Shown piece after piece: positions 24,061-35,027 of a stretch of 64,000 nucleotides of DNA. Under the pieces are notes generated by a model. The model was not told the origin of the DNA and made no database searches. It saw only the letters and a program-made list of their open reading frames with translations. The stretch spans positions 38,947,538 to 39,011,537 of the forward strand of contig NC_045127.1 of NCBI RefSeq assembly GCF_007655135.1, read 5' to 3'. This stretch comes from Punica granatum. Its lineage: Eukaryota > Streptophyta > Magnoliopsida > Myrtales > Lythraceae. The position numbers were made by a program, and so were the translations under genes. Position 1 is the stretch's first letter, and each line of letters opens with the position of its first letter.

Positions 24061-26018
24061 TGGATACTCTGATAGAGGATTCGGCCAAAGATATAGAAGA
24101 AGCCCATTTTGGTCATGATAATCGATATGGTATCTTCCATGATTGTTTTCCTCTTCCTCTTTGGATATGTGGGATTACCGTACCTAAATGCAATATGAAG
24201 AAGCGGAATGAGACATAGGTAAACTTTACACAGGGAAAGTATAGAAAGATAATGCATGCGGGAGTACGAAGCTAGCTTATGAAAAGTGTGGAATTTGGTA
24301 AGAGATGCAAAGCTCAAAGAAACATGTGAAGCCTAATTGAAAGAGCTGAGTTTAATACAAATGTGCCGGTTTAATGAAAGGTGCAGTGCAAAAGATAATG
24401 AGCTGCGCTTAAAATGCAGAGTGAAAGATACACGAGCGAATAGGCCTGACGGCTTTGCAAGAAGCACGAGCTAGGTGGCTCAGCTAACTTACGGAGAAAG
24501 GGGGAGATGCATGGGTTAGCAAACCCGGCGGACTTGCAAGAGCACGAGCTAGGTGACTCGGCGGGCTTGCGGAGAAAGGGGGAGATGCACTGGTTAGCAG
24601 ACCCGGCGGACTTGCAAGAGCACGAGCTAGGTGGCTCGGCGGGCTTGCGGAGAAAGGGGGAGATGCACGGGTTAGCAGACCCGGCGGACTTGCAAGAGCA
24701 CGAGCTAGGTGGCTCGGCGGGCTTGCGGAGAAAGGGGGAGATGCACGGGTTAGCAAACCGGGCGGACTTGCAAGAGCACGAGCTAGGTGGCTCGGCGAGC
24801 TTGCAGAGAAAGGGGGAGATGCACGGGTTAGCAGACCCGGCGGACTTGCAAGAGCACGAGCTAGGTGGCTCGGCGAGCTTGCGATGCATAAAGAAAAGTG
24901 CAAAGCGTAATTGAAAGGTGCAAAGCGTAAAGTGGATGCAGATATTTGGCAATGGTATGAGGTGTGGAAGGAATCATTGTGATTCAATTTGAACATTGTG
25001 CTTGTCGACACTACAAGTGATGTTGTGACAGAATGCTTTGCCGCTCGTTGTCTGGTTTCAGTGTCATTGAATGCATCAAGTGCTGCTCAGAAGACTTCTT
25101 CCTTAGATTGAAACTGTCGCCTTTTGCAGAAGGCAGATGTGCATCCATCCTGGGGAAACATATTTCGGGATTCACATTTCCATGTCTGTGTACAGGATAA
25201 GAGAAGCTAATAATTTTGTTAGTCGCGCGCATTAGCCATAATGAAGATGTGCAAAAAAGTCCGAGTAATAATGCTTGAGGGATTTTGACTCGGTGACCAT
25301 TTGAAGGGTGGCCGTGTCCTAGAAAACGTTTGATTTAAAGGGAAAAGCTTTTTGCAGAACAGACATGATCTGGGGAATTTGCATTAAGGTAAAGGGAGGG
25401 ATCTTTGGGATCCTCCAGATCAAGGATACAACGATTCGACCCCACGTCGAAAGGTGTCACATGCCCAGAGAGTCAAAGAGAGTTTGCTTGCGTTGAAGAA
25501 TGCCGAACCACTACTCGTTGTCGCTTCACATTGAGTGTCGTTGTCATTTCGTGGTCGAGCTGCCAAAGGCCCCTAACTTTTGCCTAAGTCGCAAGACGCG
25601 TGACGACCTAGCGGGGTATTTTGTTTGACATTTCCCTCATTTAGAGCTCACCTTTTGCTACGACTGCTCTGATTGGGTCTTATCGCACCTCTCAATTCCT
25701 CTAACTTTTGCCTAGATCGCCCTTTGTGGGTTTTCGATCTAATGAGGATTTCGTTCATACTCTCCTTTTACCACTGTTCCCCTTTGCGGGATTTTAAACC
25801 ATGCCCCTCATTCCCCAATTTTTGCCTAGGCCGCCTCATAAAGGTTTTCAACGTAGCAGGAAATTTATTTATTTTCTCTTAGGAAAAGTTCAGAGAAAGA
25901 GAAAGAGCAGAAGAGGGGAATAGCAAAATTAAAAGGGCTGGGGATTGTACATGCGAAGAAAGATAAAATGTAATGTGCATTTGAAAAAAACACCCGCAGT
26001 GGGATGAGAGAAACACCA
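24061..26018 (-). mobile_element. Element M 3' untranslated region
   Basis: About 2 kb between the integrase stop and the polypurine tract. It holds a 78-bp tandem array (24436-24893) and, near 25560-25860, three diverged units around the motif TTTTGCCTAGGYCGCC. The latter are also present in element A (12584-12910) and element C (about 60240-60430). Open frames through the array (24371-24952, 24484-25011 and 24507-24914) are periodic on both strands and match no known protein. Confidence 0.8.
24436..24893. repeat. 78-bp tandem array, about six copies, in M 3' UTR
   Basis: The marker GCAAGAGCACGAGCTAGG recurs about every 78 bp from 24457 to 24848. Because 78 is a multiple of three, the array is open on both strands and encodes a 26-residue periodicity. 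Units are nearly identical, so amplification is recent compared with the decayed coding region. Confidence 0.92.
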
Positions 26019-27073
26019 TCATGGATTGTATTTCTTAAGAGCATCAGCATTGACCGGAATAGTGTTTTCGTTCTTGTCGATATCATTGAGAATGATTGCC
26101 CCTCCGTCAAAGAAATCTTTAACGATGAAGGGACCGTCGTACTTGTAAGCAAATTTGCCCCTGTGGTCTGGGGCAATGTGCAAGACTTTTCGCAAGACGA
26201 GGTCGCCGGGGCTGAACTCACGGGGACGAACTTTCTTGTTAAATGCTCGGGCCATTCTTTGCTGATAGCATTGACCGTGGCAAAGTGCTGTTAGCCGCTT
26301 CTCATCATGAGATTAAGTTGTTCGTAGCGCTGCTTGGCCCATTCTGCTTCCTTGAGTTTAGACTCGGCAAGGACCCTTATAGAGGGAATTTCCACTTCGA
26401 CTGGAAGAACTGCTTCTTTGCCGTAGACCAGGGTTGCTCCTGTGGACGAGCGAACAGATGTCCGATAAGCCAAGAGCGCGAACGGGAGCATCTCGTGCCA
26501 GTCCTTGTAATTCACCGTCACTTTTTCGATGATTTTCTTTATGTTCTTGTTCGCCGCCTCTACTGCACCATTCATTTGGAGACGATACGGAAAGGAATTG
26601 CGATGCGGGATCTTGAACTGCGCTTAGAGTTCGTCGATGAGTTTGTTGTTCAGGTTCTTCGCATTGTCTGTGACGAGAGTCGCGGGGACCCCGTAGCGTG
26701 CAATGATGTCGCGCTTGAGGAACCGTGCTACGGCCTTTGCCGTAACCGACGCAAGAGTGATAACTTCGATCCATTTGGTGAAGTAATCGATAGCTACCAA
26801 TATGAACAAGTGTCTGTTGGATGCTTTGGGGTTGATTGGACCAATTACGTCCATGCCCCACATTGAGAAGGGCCACGGAGCTGCCATTGGATGTAGTTCA
26901 TCGGGTGGGGCTTTGATTTGATTCGAGTAAACCTGGCACAGATGACAGTGTCTGACATGCTTGACGCAGTCAGTTTCCATTGTGGACCAGAAGTAACCGA
27001 GTCGCATGAGCTTCTTTGCTAGCATGAGCCCGTTCATGTGCGGTCCACAATTTCCTTCGTGTACTTCTTCCAT
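26019..27073 (-). pseudogene. Element M integrase (broken)
   Basis: The zinc-binding region (HEGNCGPHMNG ... HCHLC) is at the start of the 27073-26624 frame. The catalytic core follows with D in GMDVIGP and D in VTDNAKN, and the third acidic residue is E in GAVEAANKN in the 26575-26291 frame. The C-terminal part with SPGDLVLRKV ends at 26019 (KKYNP). An in-frame stop at about 26624 splits the core, and single-base frameshifts are near 27070 (joining RNase H to integrase) and 26290. The protein would insert the cDNA into the genome. No chromodomain is present, fitting the Tat/Ogre group. Confidence 0.93.
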
Positions 27074-29449
27074 GAGACGTCGTGCCTCATTTCCGTCGAC
27101 ACACCGTAGTAGTGTGGCGTCAAATGAACGGCGGTAAGAGTCTCACCGCTCATGAAGAAATTTGCTGCAATGCACTGAAGAGTTCTCCGATCCTGACGAT
27201 CAGTAAAAGCAGGGAATTGGACGGTTTGCAGCAAATGCTTGATGTCCGCATACCAGGGTTTGCCATCAACAGCCTCGATTACATCGCAATGGGCAGGGCC
27301 CTGAGCAATCTCGAACTCGAGGGGCTCGATGAGATTCTCTTTTGTGATGCTCATCATGGAAGCGAGCATTGCGAGTGCATCGGCAAATTGGTTTTTCATG
27401 CGTGGTGTATATGTGAACGAGACTTTCTCGAAGTTCTCCACTAACTCCTTGAGATACTCCTGATACGGCACCAGCTTGGGATCCTTCGTCTTCCACTGTT
27501 TGAGCGTCTGAAAGATTGTGAGCATGGAATCTCCAAACACTTCGAGCTCCTTGACTTTGAGGTCAATCGCTGCCTTCAAGGCGAGGATACATGCCTCGTA
27601 TTCGGCTATGTTGTTGGTGCAGGAGAAGTCAATCTTTGCTGCAACTGGGAAATGGCGTCCTTCAGGGGATATCAGCACTGTGCCAATACCCGACCCGGTG
27701 GAATTGACTGCACCATCGAAGTACATCTTCCATCTAGGGGTTTCCACCTCATCATTCACTAGGAGGATCCCTTCATCTGGAAAGTCAGAGTTGATTGGTG
27801 TGTTATCAACAATCGGGAACTCTGCTAGATGATCTGCTATCGCTTGGCCCTTCACTGATGTGCGCGACACGTATTTGATGTCGTACTCCGTTAGTTGACA
27901 ATGCCACCTCGCTATGTTCCTCATGGAGGACGGACTATCAAGCAGGTACTTCAGGGGATCCGTCTTGGACAACAAACGGATGGTGTGGTAGAGAGTGTAC
28001 TGCCGGAGCCTTTGCATGACCCACACGAGCGCGCAACACATTTTCTCTATTTCAGGGTAGTTAGACTCCCCTTCAGTGAACTTCTGGCTTAAATAATAAA
28101 TTGCTCGCTCTGCATGCGAGGAATCGTCCTTTTGTCCTAACATGCACCCAAGGGATTGTCGGCGTACTGTCAGGTACAGAATGAGAGGACGATCCGGTGA
28201 AGGTGGAACGAACACCGGTGGCTGAATCAGATATGCCTTGACTGTATTGAAAGCTTTCTGACACTCGTCGTCCCACTCAACTACTGCATTTTTGCAAAGC
28301 AGGCGGAAGAGCGGTTGGCATTTGTCTGTAAGATTTGCAATGAAACGTGCGATGTAATTCAGCCGTCCTAAAAAGCTCCTTATTTCGCGCACTGTTGACG
28401 GAGGAGGCAGCTCCATGATCGCCTTGACTTTGTCAGGGTCAACCTCAATTCCCTTTTCACTGACTACGAATCTTAATAACTTCCTTGACTTGACACCGAA
28501 GGTGCATTTTGCCAGGTTGAGTCGGAGCTTGTACTTCTTGAGACGGTCAAATAGTCGCTTGAGATTAACTAGATGATCTTCTCCTTCTTTGGATTTCGCA
28601 ATCATATCATCGACATAGACCTCAATCTCTTTATGCATCATGTCATGAAAGAGAGTGACCATTGCCCGCTGATAGGTTGCCCCGGCATTCTTGAGACTGA
28701 AAGGCATGACCTTGTAACAGAATGTGCCCCATATCGTGATGAACGTCGTTTTCACTTTATCTTCTTCGGCCATCTGAATCTGGTTATATCCAGAGAAGCC
28801 GTCCATGAAGGAAAATTGAGTATGGCGTGCAATGTTGTCCACCAAGACATCAATATGGGGTAGTGGGAAGTTATTCTTAGGACTGGCCCTGTTAAGGTCT
28901 CGATAGTCGATGCAGACTCTGACTTTCCCGTTCTTCTTCTCCACCGGGACGATGTTCGCTCCCCACTCAGAGTAATTGCATACCTCCAAGAATCCCGCAT
29001 CTACCTGCTTGATGACCTCTTCCTTAATGCGTAAGAGAAGGTCGTCACGTTGACGCCGTAAGTGTTGGCGTTTGGGTGAGAATCTTTTAGTGTCGAGCGG
29101 GAGGAAATGCTTCACGATCGAGGGATCTAAGCCCGGCATGTCAGCATAGGACCAAGCAAAGACTTCCTGATACTCTGTTAAGAAATTGATCATCCGGAAT
29201 CTCTGTGCAGGGTCGAGTCTCGTCCCGATTGTAAGGGCGCGTGGTTCTTCTGTGGTGCCAATGTTTATTTCTTCGGTTGGCTCGACGGAGATGAGTTGGT
29301 GGTTTTCAAGACGATGCAAACTCTCCTCTATCTCGGGCACGTGATTGTCCTCGTCAAGCCCTTCCCCAAAGTATGTGGGTAAGGGCTTTCCGAAGCGTCT
29401 TTTGGGTGGATTCGAATCGTTACATCCGTTATTTGGATTCGATTGGGGC
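27034..29449 (-). CDS. pol: Element M reverse transcriptase, Ty3 RNase H and archaeal-like RNase H
   Basis: The longest open frame of the window: 768 codons from the first Met at 29340, and open upstream to a good splice acceptor at 29450, so 29449 is taken as the exon start. Counting from that Met: reverse transcriptase about 95-290 with FMDGFSGYNQ (179-188) and catalytic YVDD (242-245); connection and Ty3-type RNase H about 360-510; archaeal-like RNase H about 537-662 with D542 (YFDGA), E580/E582 (AEYEA), D604 (GDS) and D654 (FADALA). In the first RNase H the usual catalytic Asp position reads LYLTV, so it is probably inactive. The frame ends at 27034 by a frameshift before the integrase. 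Two RNase H domains are diagnostic of the Tat/Ogre lineage. Confidence 0.95.
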
Positions 29450-29645
29450 CTGGAAATGGAAGGAAATTGTTTCAGAAATTAAAGCGTCGAAAATGAGAGT
29501 GAGGGAGAGAATTTAGACACAATAATTCAAAAAGTGCATGTAGGGATTTTATTAACAAGCCATAACAAAATAATCCATCTTCCGTCACGTGGCTTATGGC
29601 GTTGCCAACATGCGGGTTGCATTATATATACAAGGACTGTCTTAC
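29450..29645 (-). other. Candidate 196-bp intron between protease/G-patch and reverse transcriptase
   Basis: On the minus strand the upstream frame runs into a stop inside GTGTAAGACAG; GTAAGA at 29645 is a good donor. An AT-rich stretch ends in the pyrimidine-rich acceptor TTCCATTTCCAG at 29450. Joining the two leaves the upstream frame open straight into the pol frame. An intron at exactly this place is known in Ogre elements. The sites are seen directly; splicing is inferred. Confidence 0.75.
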
Positions 29646-30346
29646 ACATCGGCGACTACGGTTGAATAGCATGGGACTGCGATCCAATTTGTCAGCTCCT
29701 CGTCCTCCTGTGCCAGGCGGATAGGAAGCCTGGAAGATGTCTCATTCGTAATGGCATACACGGCTGGCAGTACAAAGAGCGCTTCAGTCGTATCCGAGGA
29801 AGAGTCCTCTGACTCGGATGGTGCGGTATCAAATGTGCCTCTGACAACGAGCGGTGGCCCAGGGAAGAACTGCGAGAGGGGTGGAACTGGGATGCCTCTG
29901 GGGAGCTTTCTGTAATGTGTCACAAGATGATGTAAGTGCTTGAAGTGGCGTGCGTGGAAAATCTCATGGCAGGAAGGGCGAAAACCGAGTCCCCTCCTAT
30001 TACGATATTCCTCCACCTGAACAGGATGAAGGACTCCTTGTGCATGTGCCCCAAGACCGGTTCTAGGGACGTATCCGCTCTTCAGCAGAACCTTTCCTAT
30101 CATGCGATCAGCCCGTGATGGACCGACTTCTCCGTAGTCTCGGATCACGGAGATAGTATCAAAGGAGTGGAAGGGCGGGTTCTGATCTTCGCCAATGCTG
30201 ACATAAGGAACGACTGTCTCCTTGTATATCGCATAGTCCTCTTCGCCGTTGACAGTGATGAGCTTACCTTCGACAAAGAATTTGAGTTTCTGATGCAACG
30301 AGGAGGGAACAGCGCCGGCAGCGTGAATCCAGGGTCTTCCTAGCAA
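29646..30346 (-). pseudogene. Element M protease C-terminal part and G-patch region
   Basis: This frame (Met at 30346) begins with the conserved GRPWIHAAGAVPSSLHQKLKF segment that ends the retroviral-type protease fold. A G-patch-like segment follows at about residues 80-120 (KSGYVPRTGLGAHAQG then RGLGF). The tail is acidic and serine-rich. It is in the same frame as the upstream gag-protease frame, separated only by a TAG at about 30377, so it is part of the same polyprotein. Downstream it reaches the candidate intron donor. G-patch segments near the protease are found in several retroelement and retrovirus polyproteins. Confidence 0.85.
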
Positions 30347-30376
30347 GAGACTAAAAGCATTAGGGATTTCGAGGAT

Positions 30377-31933
30377 CTAGAAGGTGACGGAGAACGAGCA
30401 AGGTCCCACGTCGATGAGAAGGTCGATTTCCCCATTCACTTCTCTCCTGGAGCCATCGAAGGCTCGAATAGTCGTCTTGCTTCCACGGATACGACTCATG
30501 TCCACATTCATCTGCTTCAACGTGGAGATGGGGCAAACGTTCAAGGCAGAGCCGTTGTCGATCATGACTCGACCGATGACATGATTATTGCACTTGCAGA
30601 CAATGTGCAATGCCCGCAAGTGTCCTTGACCCTTCGAGGGAATTTCGTCTTCAGAAAAGGAGACCTGGTTCGAGAAGATAGAGCTCACAGTCTCCTCGAT
30701 CCTTTGCGGTGCGGTCTCCTTTGGAACTTGCGCTGCAGTAAGAACCTTCAGAAGAGTGTCACGATGCGGTTCGGAACTTAGAAGTAGTGCAAGTAGCGAA
30801 ATGTGGGCCGGTGACTTGCCCATTTGTTCCACCACTTTGTATTCGCTTGCTTTAATCACCTTCATGAAAGCCTCGGCTTCCTCTTCTGTCACTTTCTTCG
30901 TTGGAATAGATTCAGCTCTCACATTGTCCTTGAATGCAGCGGTGGGAGCTTTCCCTTTGTCAACAGGTTCCAAGTCTTGATAAACCCTTCCTGAGTGCGT
31001 GATGCCCATCATGCTCAACTCCTGCTCTGCATTGGCAACACTATCACCGTAACTCCAGGGAACTCGGCTGTCCTGATATGGCTCCTTTGCAGGAACCTCA
31101 ATGACAAATGGGGTGGATGCAACTGCTATTTCCGCCAGGACATATTCGATAATGAATGGGATCGGGGTTTCCTGCGCATCTTTGTCTTCTCCAATGGTGC
31201 CTATGCTGATCATGTTGATAGTAGGCCCTGAGCCCGACCCATGATTAGGGAGAGGATTAGCTCGTACGTTCGGTGGCTTTACCTCGTTGAAGGAGATTTG
31301 CTTCGTATCAACCATCTCATGTATCTTCTCTCGAAGTCTCCAACAGTTGTCAGTTGTATGACCCGGAGCACCCTGATGAAATTCGCAGCGAATGCTCTGA
31401 TTCTGTACTGTTGGATCGAAATTGGGGTGAGGTGCCTCCGATTGGATCCTGTTGCCTGCCAAGAGCTGCCGGTATATGTGGGACAGAGACGCCGGCAAGG
31501 GTGTGTATTGCTTCCGCGGGTATGGTGGGGCGGTGTTGCTCTGCTGTGCCGGCTGAGAAGGTCTCGAAGCCGGGGCTCTGCTTTGAGTCGGGGCGTGTTG
31601 TTGTGGCGGCGGTGGCTGAATAATTAGCAGTGGAGCCGGATGATATGCCTGATGTGTCTGATAGGGCGGCGTGTATTGTACAGGATGTGCATAAGCTTGA
31701 GAAACAGGCGGTGGAGGTGTATAATTCACCAAAAATTGCTGCAGGGATTGACGTCCCGGATTGACAGCACTAACGGTGACATCTTTGGCCCTCCTGGAAG
31801 TACTGGCAGTGTGTCTCTTCGGTGCTTCTTCTTCTTTCTTCTTAGTCAATCCCTCGATCCTCCCCAACTTGATGCCCATGTCAAGCTTCTTTCCTACTTC
31901 GATCAAGTCTGAGAACAAGGAGGTATGAGCCAA
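30377..31933 (-). pseudogene. gag-pro: Element M gag C-terminal part and aspartic protease
   Basis: A frame of 518 codons. A proline- and glutamine-rich linker (about 70-150) is followed by a single zinc-finger-like motif, CEFHQGAPGHTTDNC, at residues 183-197 (spacing C-x2-H-x5-H-x4-C). The protease core is near residue 460 with the active-site segment MIDNGSALNV, where DNG replaces the more common DSG or DTG, as in other Ogre elements. It is in frame with the gag frame upstream; two in-frame stops at about 32030 and 31995 break the join. The frame closes at 30377 by a TAG. Confidence 0.9.
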
Positions 31934-31989
31934 AAGATGTGAGTAGTATGCACCCCTGAGTGTGAAGTGAAACAGCTGAACTTGCTGTC

Positions 31990-33213
31990 GCTAAGTAATT
32001 GGGGGAATGTGCTTTGCGGCTTTTCCCCTTCACTCCGCTGCATAGGCTTCGAAAGCCTGATTTTCCTTCATCTCCATGGTGCTTAGCTCTAGGAGGGTCG
32101 GGGGTGTCTCCGCGCAAAATCGATACTGGTCTAGGAACTTCTGAGAGAGATCAGTCCAAGTGGGGATGTCGTCAACTTTCAACGTCACGAGCCAATCTAA
32201 TGCTGATCCCGCAAGATTGTCCTGGAATGTCTGAATGACGAATTCCTCATAATCCCAGTACTGCATCATTTTACTCTGATAATGGCGGAGATGATGCCGT
32301 GGGTCGTTCGTCCCATCATACCTTTTGAATTCTAGAATCTTGATCTTCTGAGGCAACCGCATGCCCGGGAATATATTCCAGTTGTTGTCACCGTAATCAA
32401 AATGGGAACTACCTGCTTGGAGGGCTCGGATGGTTTCCTCCATTCTTCTTATTCTCCTCTCCTGTTCATTCTCCGTGTCAGGAAGAATGTTTGTTGGTAG
32501 AGCTGCAAGAGCGGCCTGAATAGGCGTGCCCGGTTCAGTGGGAGGAATATTTAGGGGTAGTGAAGCTGGGTAAGAGAAGCCTGCTTGGGGTTGTGGAGCT
32601 TGGAAAGGAAAACAGCTCGCGGTTGGAGCAGGGGCTTGTGTAATCACGATTGGAGGAACCATCGATGGTGGAACGGTGTAAGTTGGAGGTTGAGCCGGTA
32701 TGGTAAGCGGCGGCAACGTATGTATAGCGGAATCCATCGATAGGAAAGCCGCTGGAGGCAAAGGGACGGATGTAGGAGCGGGCGGCGGTGGAATATGATC
32801 GCTGACTGGATGGACCGCCGGTACATATGCCATTGTGGAGAAAGACATCTCCTCACTATCGGTGAGACTACCGGATTCGGATCTGCGATTGTCCTCTGCT
32901 CCAGAGGGGGAGTGTAGCTTGAAGAAGCCCGATTATGGTCTCAGAGCATGGTCATAAGTTCTGCCATGTTGGTGTTCATGTTGGCAGCCAATTGATTCAC
33001 CATTCCTTCGAGTGCGGTGAAGCGCGCGGGGTCAATGACGTTGGATGCCGTCCGTACCGTCGGAGGAGGGAAAGGCATTGAAGGAGCGCCTGGATAAGCT
33101 GCAGCTGCAGCGGGTGTTGCAGGCGGTATAACATGTGTGCCTTGCGACGGGGAGTGTGCTGGCGTCGGCGGTGCGTCTTCCTCATAAATAGCGAGTTGTT
33201 GCTCCTCTGCCAT
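31990..33213 (-). pseudogene. gag: Element M gag (capsid region, broken)
   Basis: The likely start is ATG at 33213-33211 (MAEEQQLAIYEED). A proline-rich N-terminal region ends at a stop near 32941, where the frame is lost. The 32848-32030 frame carries the retrotransposon gag domain: a predicted coiled stretch (ERRIRRMEETIRALQ), then YDGTNDPRHHLRHY and DNLAGSALDWLVTL, and a final FLDQYRFC. Gag forms the particle in which reverse transcription takes place. A frameshift near 32900 and in-frame stops near 32030 and 31995 break it. The gag domain itself is easily recognised. Confidence 0.9.
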
Positions 33214-33531
33214 TCTTATGCGTGCACGCGTTGGATATCGATGCGATGCCAGTTGTGAGCACCTATATATATAAATGTATAAGCACGATTGCTTCTTGAT
33301 TGACTCGAATGTCAAAATAAATGAAGTAAATGAATGAACTATATGAAATGCATGAATTCAAAACACTAATGCCATTACATCGACTTAATTCAAGTTCCAT
33401 AATTTACAAAGATAGTACTTTTGAAAAAGGAAGGAACGTAAACATAAAACCGACACCCTACTACGCCCGACAGCCGAGTGAGCGTTGCGTAGGTCTGAAC
33501 GGGGGCAGAAAGACGTTGTTGACTAGTGAAC
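33214..33531 (-). other. Spacer between ORF1 and gag with a possible splice acceptor
   Basis: No protein is seen. On the minus strand an AT-rich run ends ATATATATAG at 33263, 49 bases before the gag ATG, with no other ATG between. It could act as a splice acceptor paired with the donor at 35033. Confidence 0.45.
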
Positions 33532-35027
33532 TCAAGGATGGGGGACTTTACGCTTTTTTGCCCGCGCTCGGTCCAACATAGCGCTCAAACGTGCTATCTC
33601 CTGCTCATGGTTCGCAATGTGCACGCGTGCGTGAGCTAGTTCCCTCTGGAGCTCTCTGTGCTCTGCAAAATCTGCGCGAGTGTCAACGAGCTCGCATCGG
33701 AGTCGATCTCGTTCTTCCCTAATAGACTGCAGTTCTGTGCGTACTGCGGCCTGGGCGGAACTCTCGGCATTGGGAATGGATACTGAGGGAGCTCGTGGAA
33801 TCGGTGCCGTTCTAGGCTTATGAACAAGTGCTAACTCCTGCGGATGAAACTGAGCCATATACGCCGTGGTAGCCGAAAAAACTTGCTCCTCATCAATGGG
33901 GTGTTCCGGAAAATAAAGCTGCTGAATAGTCCGCATACCCCACAAGCGTCGAGCTTCTCGGACTCGTAGAAACCTCTATGGGAGCAAAGCTGAAGTGTCT
34001 GCCCACATGAACAGGTGAGGAGTGCGGTCCACTTCGGTGGGAATATCCTGTAAGCCGCCGAGTTGTCTGATGACTCGACCTAGGAAAACAAGTGTGCTCC
34101 CCAAATGACTGATTAAAGGAAGTCCTACCACTGATGGACATTCGATAGCCATGGGACTGCCGGGATTCCAGAGAGCGGCCCACAAAAACTGTGCTGGAGT
34201 AAGATCCTCCATGAATTGTCTCCAATCGGAGTAGTTACGCTCAAAAGGTTGAAACACATGAAGCAAACGAGCGATGAGGGAGCGTTCATCAGTGATGTAG
34301 GAAAATGGGTGGGATAAGCCGAATGGTTTGATGTGTGCGATGAGCCAAATCTGCAGGAGGTGCGGAGACCCTTTCATTCTGCCGCACCGAACCTCCGTAC
34401 ATAGTCAAGAGACCGAACAGTCTCAGCCACGACGGCTTCAACATAACTATGGCCTCCTACCACTTGGAGGACGACTTGGGCGAGTGCCCCGTCTATGAGG
34501 TCAGATGCGTGCGGGAACAAAACAGTCCCGAAGATGAGCAGGATGAATCCGTGGCAGGCGTCACGCTAATAAGACTCTCCGGTAGCACGAAGTGCACGGA
34601 TGTGTATGAAGTCTATAAGCCATTCAGTCCTAATGCCATGCTCCCATCCATACTGAAGCTCGCGACGAATTTCTTCACCGCGAAGACCTAAAAGAACAGC
34701 TAGTCTACTCTGTATCGTGGCATACTGGTTGGGCACTACGATGTCGCGAGTGGGCATGGGCCTCTGAATGAGCGCCTCGTATTCTTCTACTGTAGGGGTT
34801 AGTTCTGTCCCCTGAAAGTTGAATACAACGTGCTGAATGTCCCAAAAGCTTATTGCTGTTCTGAGCAGGGTCCAATCGATGGGAGAATCAACAAGTAGTT
34901 GCAGGTCTCCTATGATGAGCCGGAGGAATGCCCGGTCAATTGGGCGAAATGTGTTCCAAAGGCGTGTAATGTCCGCAGATGGTGTAATGATGACGTCGAG
35001 ACTAAGACAGGGATGCGAGCGGTCCAT
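33532..35027 (-). pseudogene. Element M ORF1: DUF7745 / plant-mobile-domain-like protein
   Basis: An extra ORF upstream of gag and in the same sense, as known for Ogre elements. Start ATG at 35027. The first frame (35027-34566) has RLWNTFRPIDRAFL, then FWDIQHVVFNFQGTELTPTV, the hallmark of the DUF7745-type domain carried by many plant retroelements and related to plant mobile domains. The match continues after an in-frame TAG (about 34566) and a frameshift near 34378 through LLQIWLIAHI and later RLWGMRTIQQLYFP. The C-terminal 100 residues (to 33532) form a likely coiled coil (ELQSIREERDRLRCELVDTR). A second in-frame TAG is at about 33976. Full length would be about 500 codons. Function is unknown; I do not claim one. 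Confidence 0.75.

Noticed and set aside
24371..25011. Open frames of 175-193 codons (minus) and 135 codons (plus, 24507-24914) with 26-residue periodicity
   Set aside because: The 78-bp array is open on both strands because its period is a multiple of three. No start context, domain or conservation supports a protein.
26243..26866. 207-codon open frame on the plus strand
   Set aside because: It lies antisense to the M integrase, whose zinc and catalytic motifs are clear on the minus strand; it is a shadow frame.
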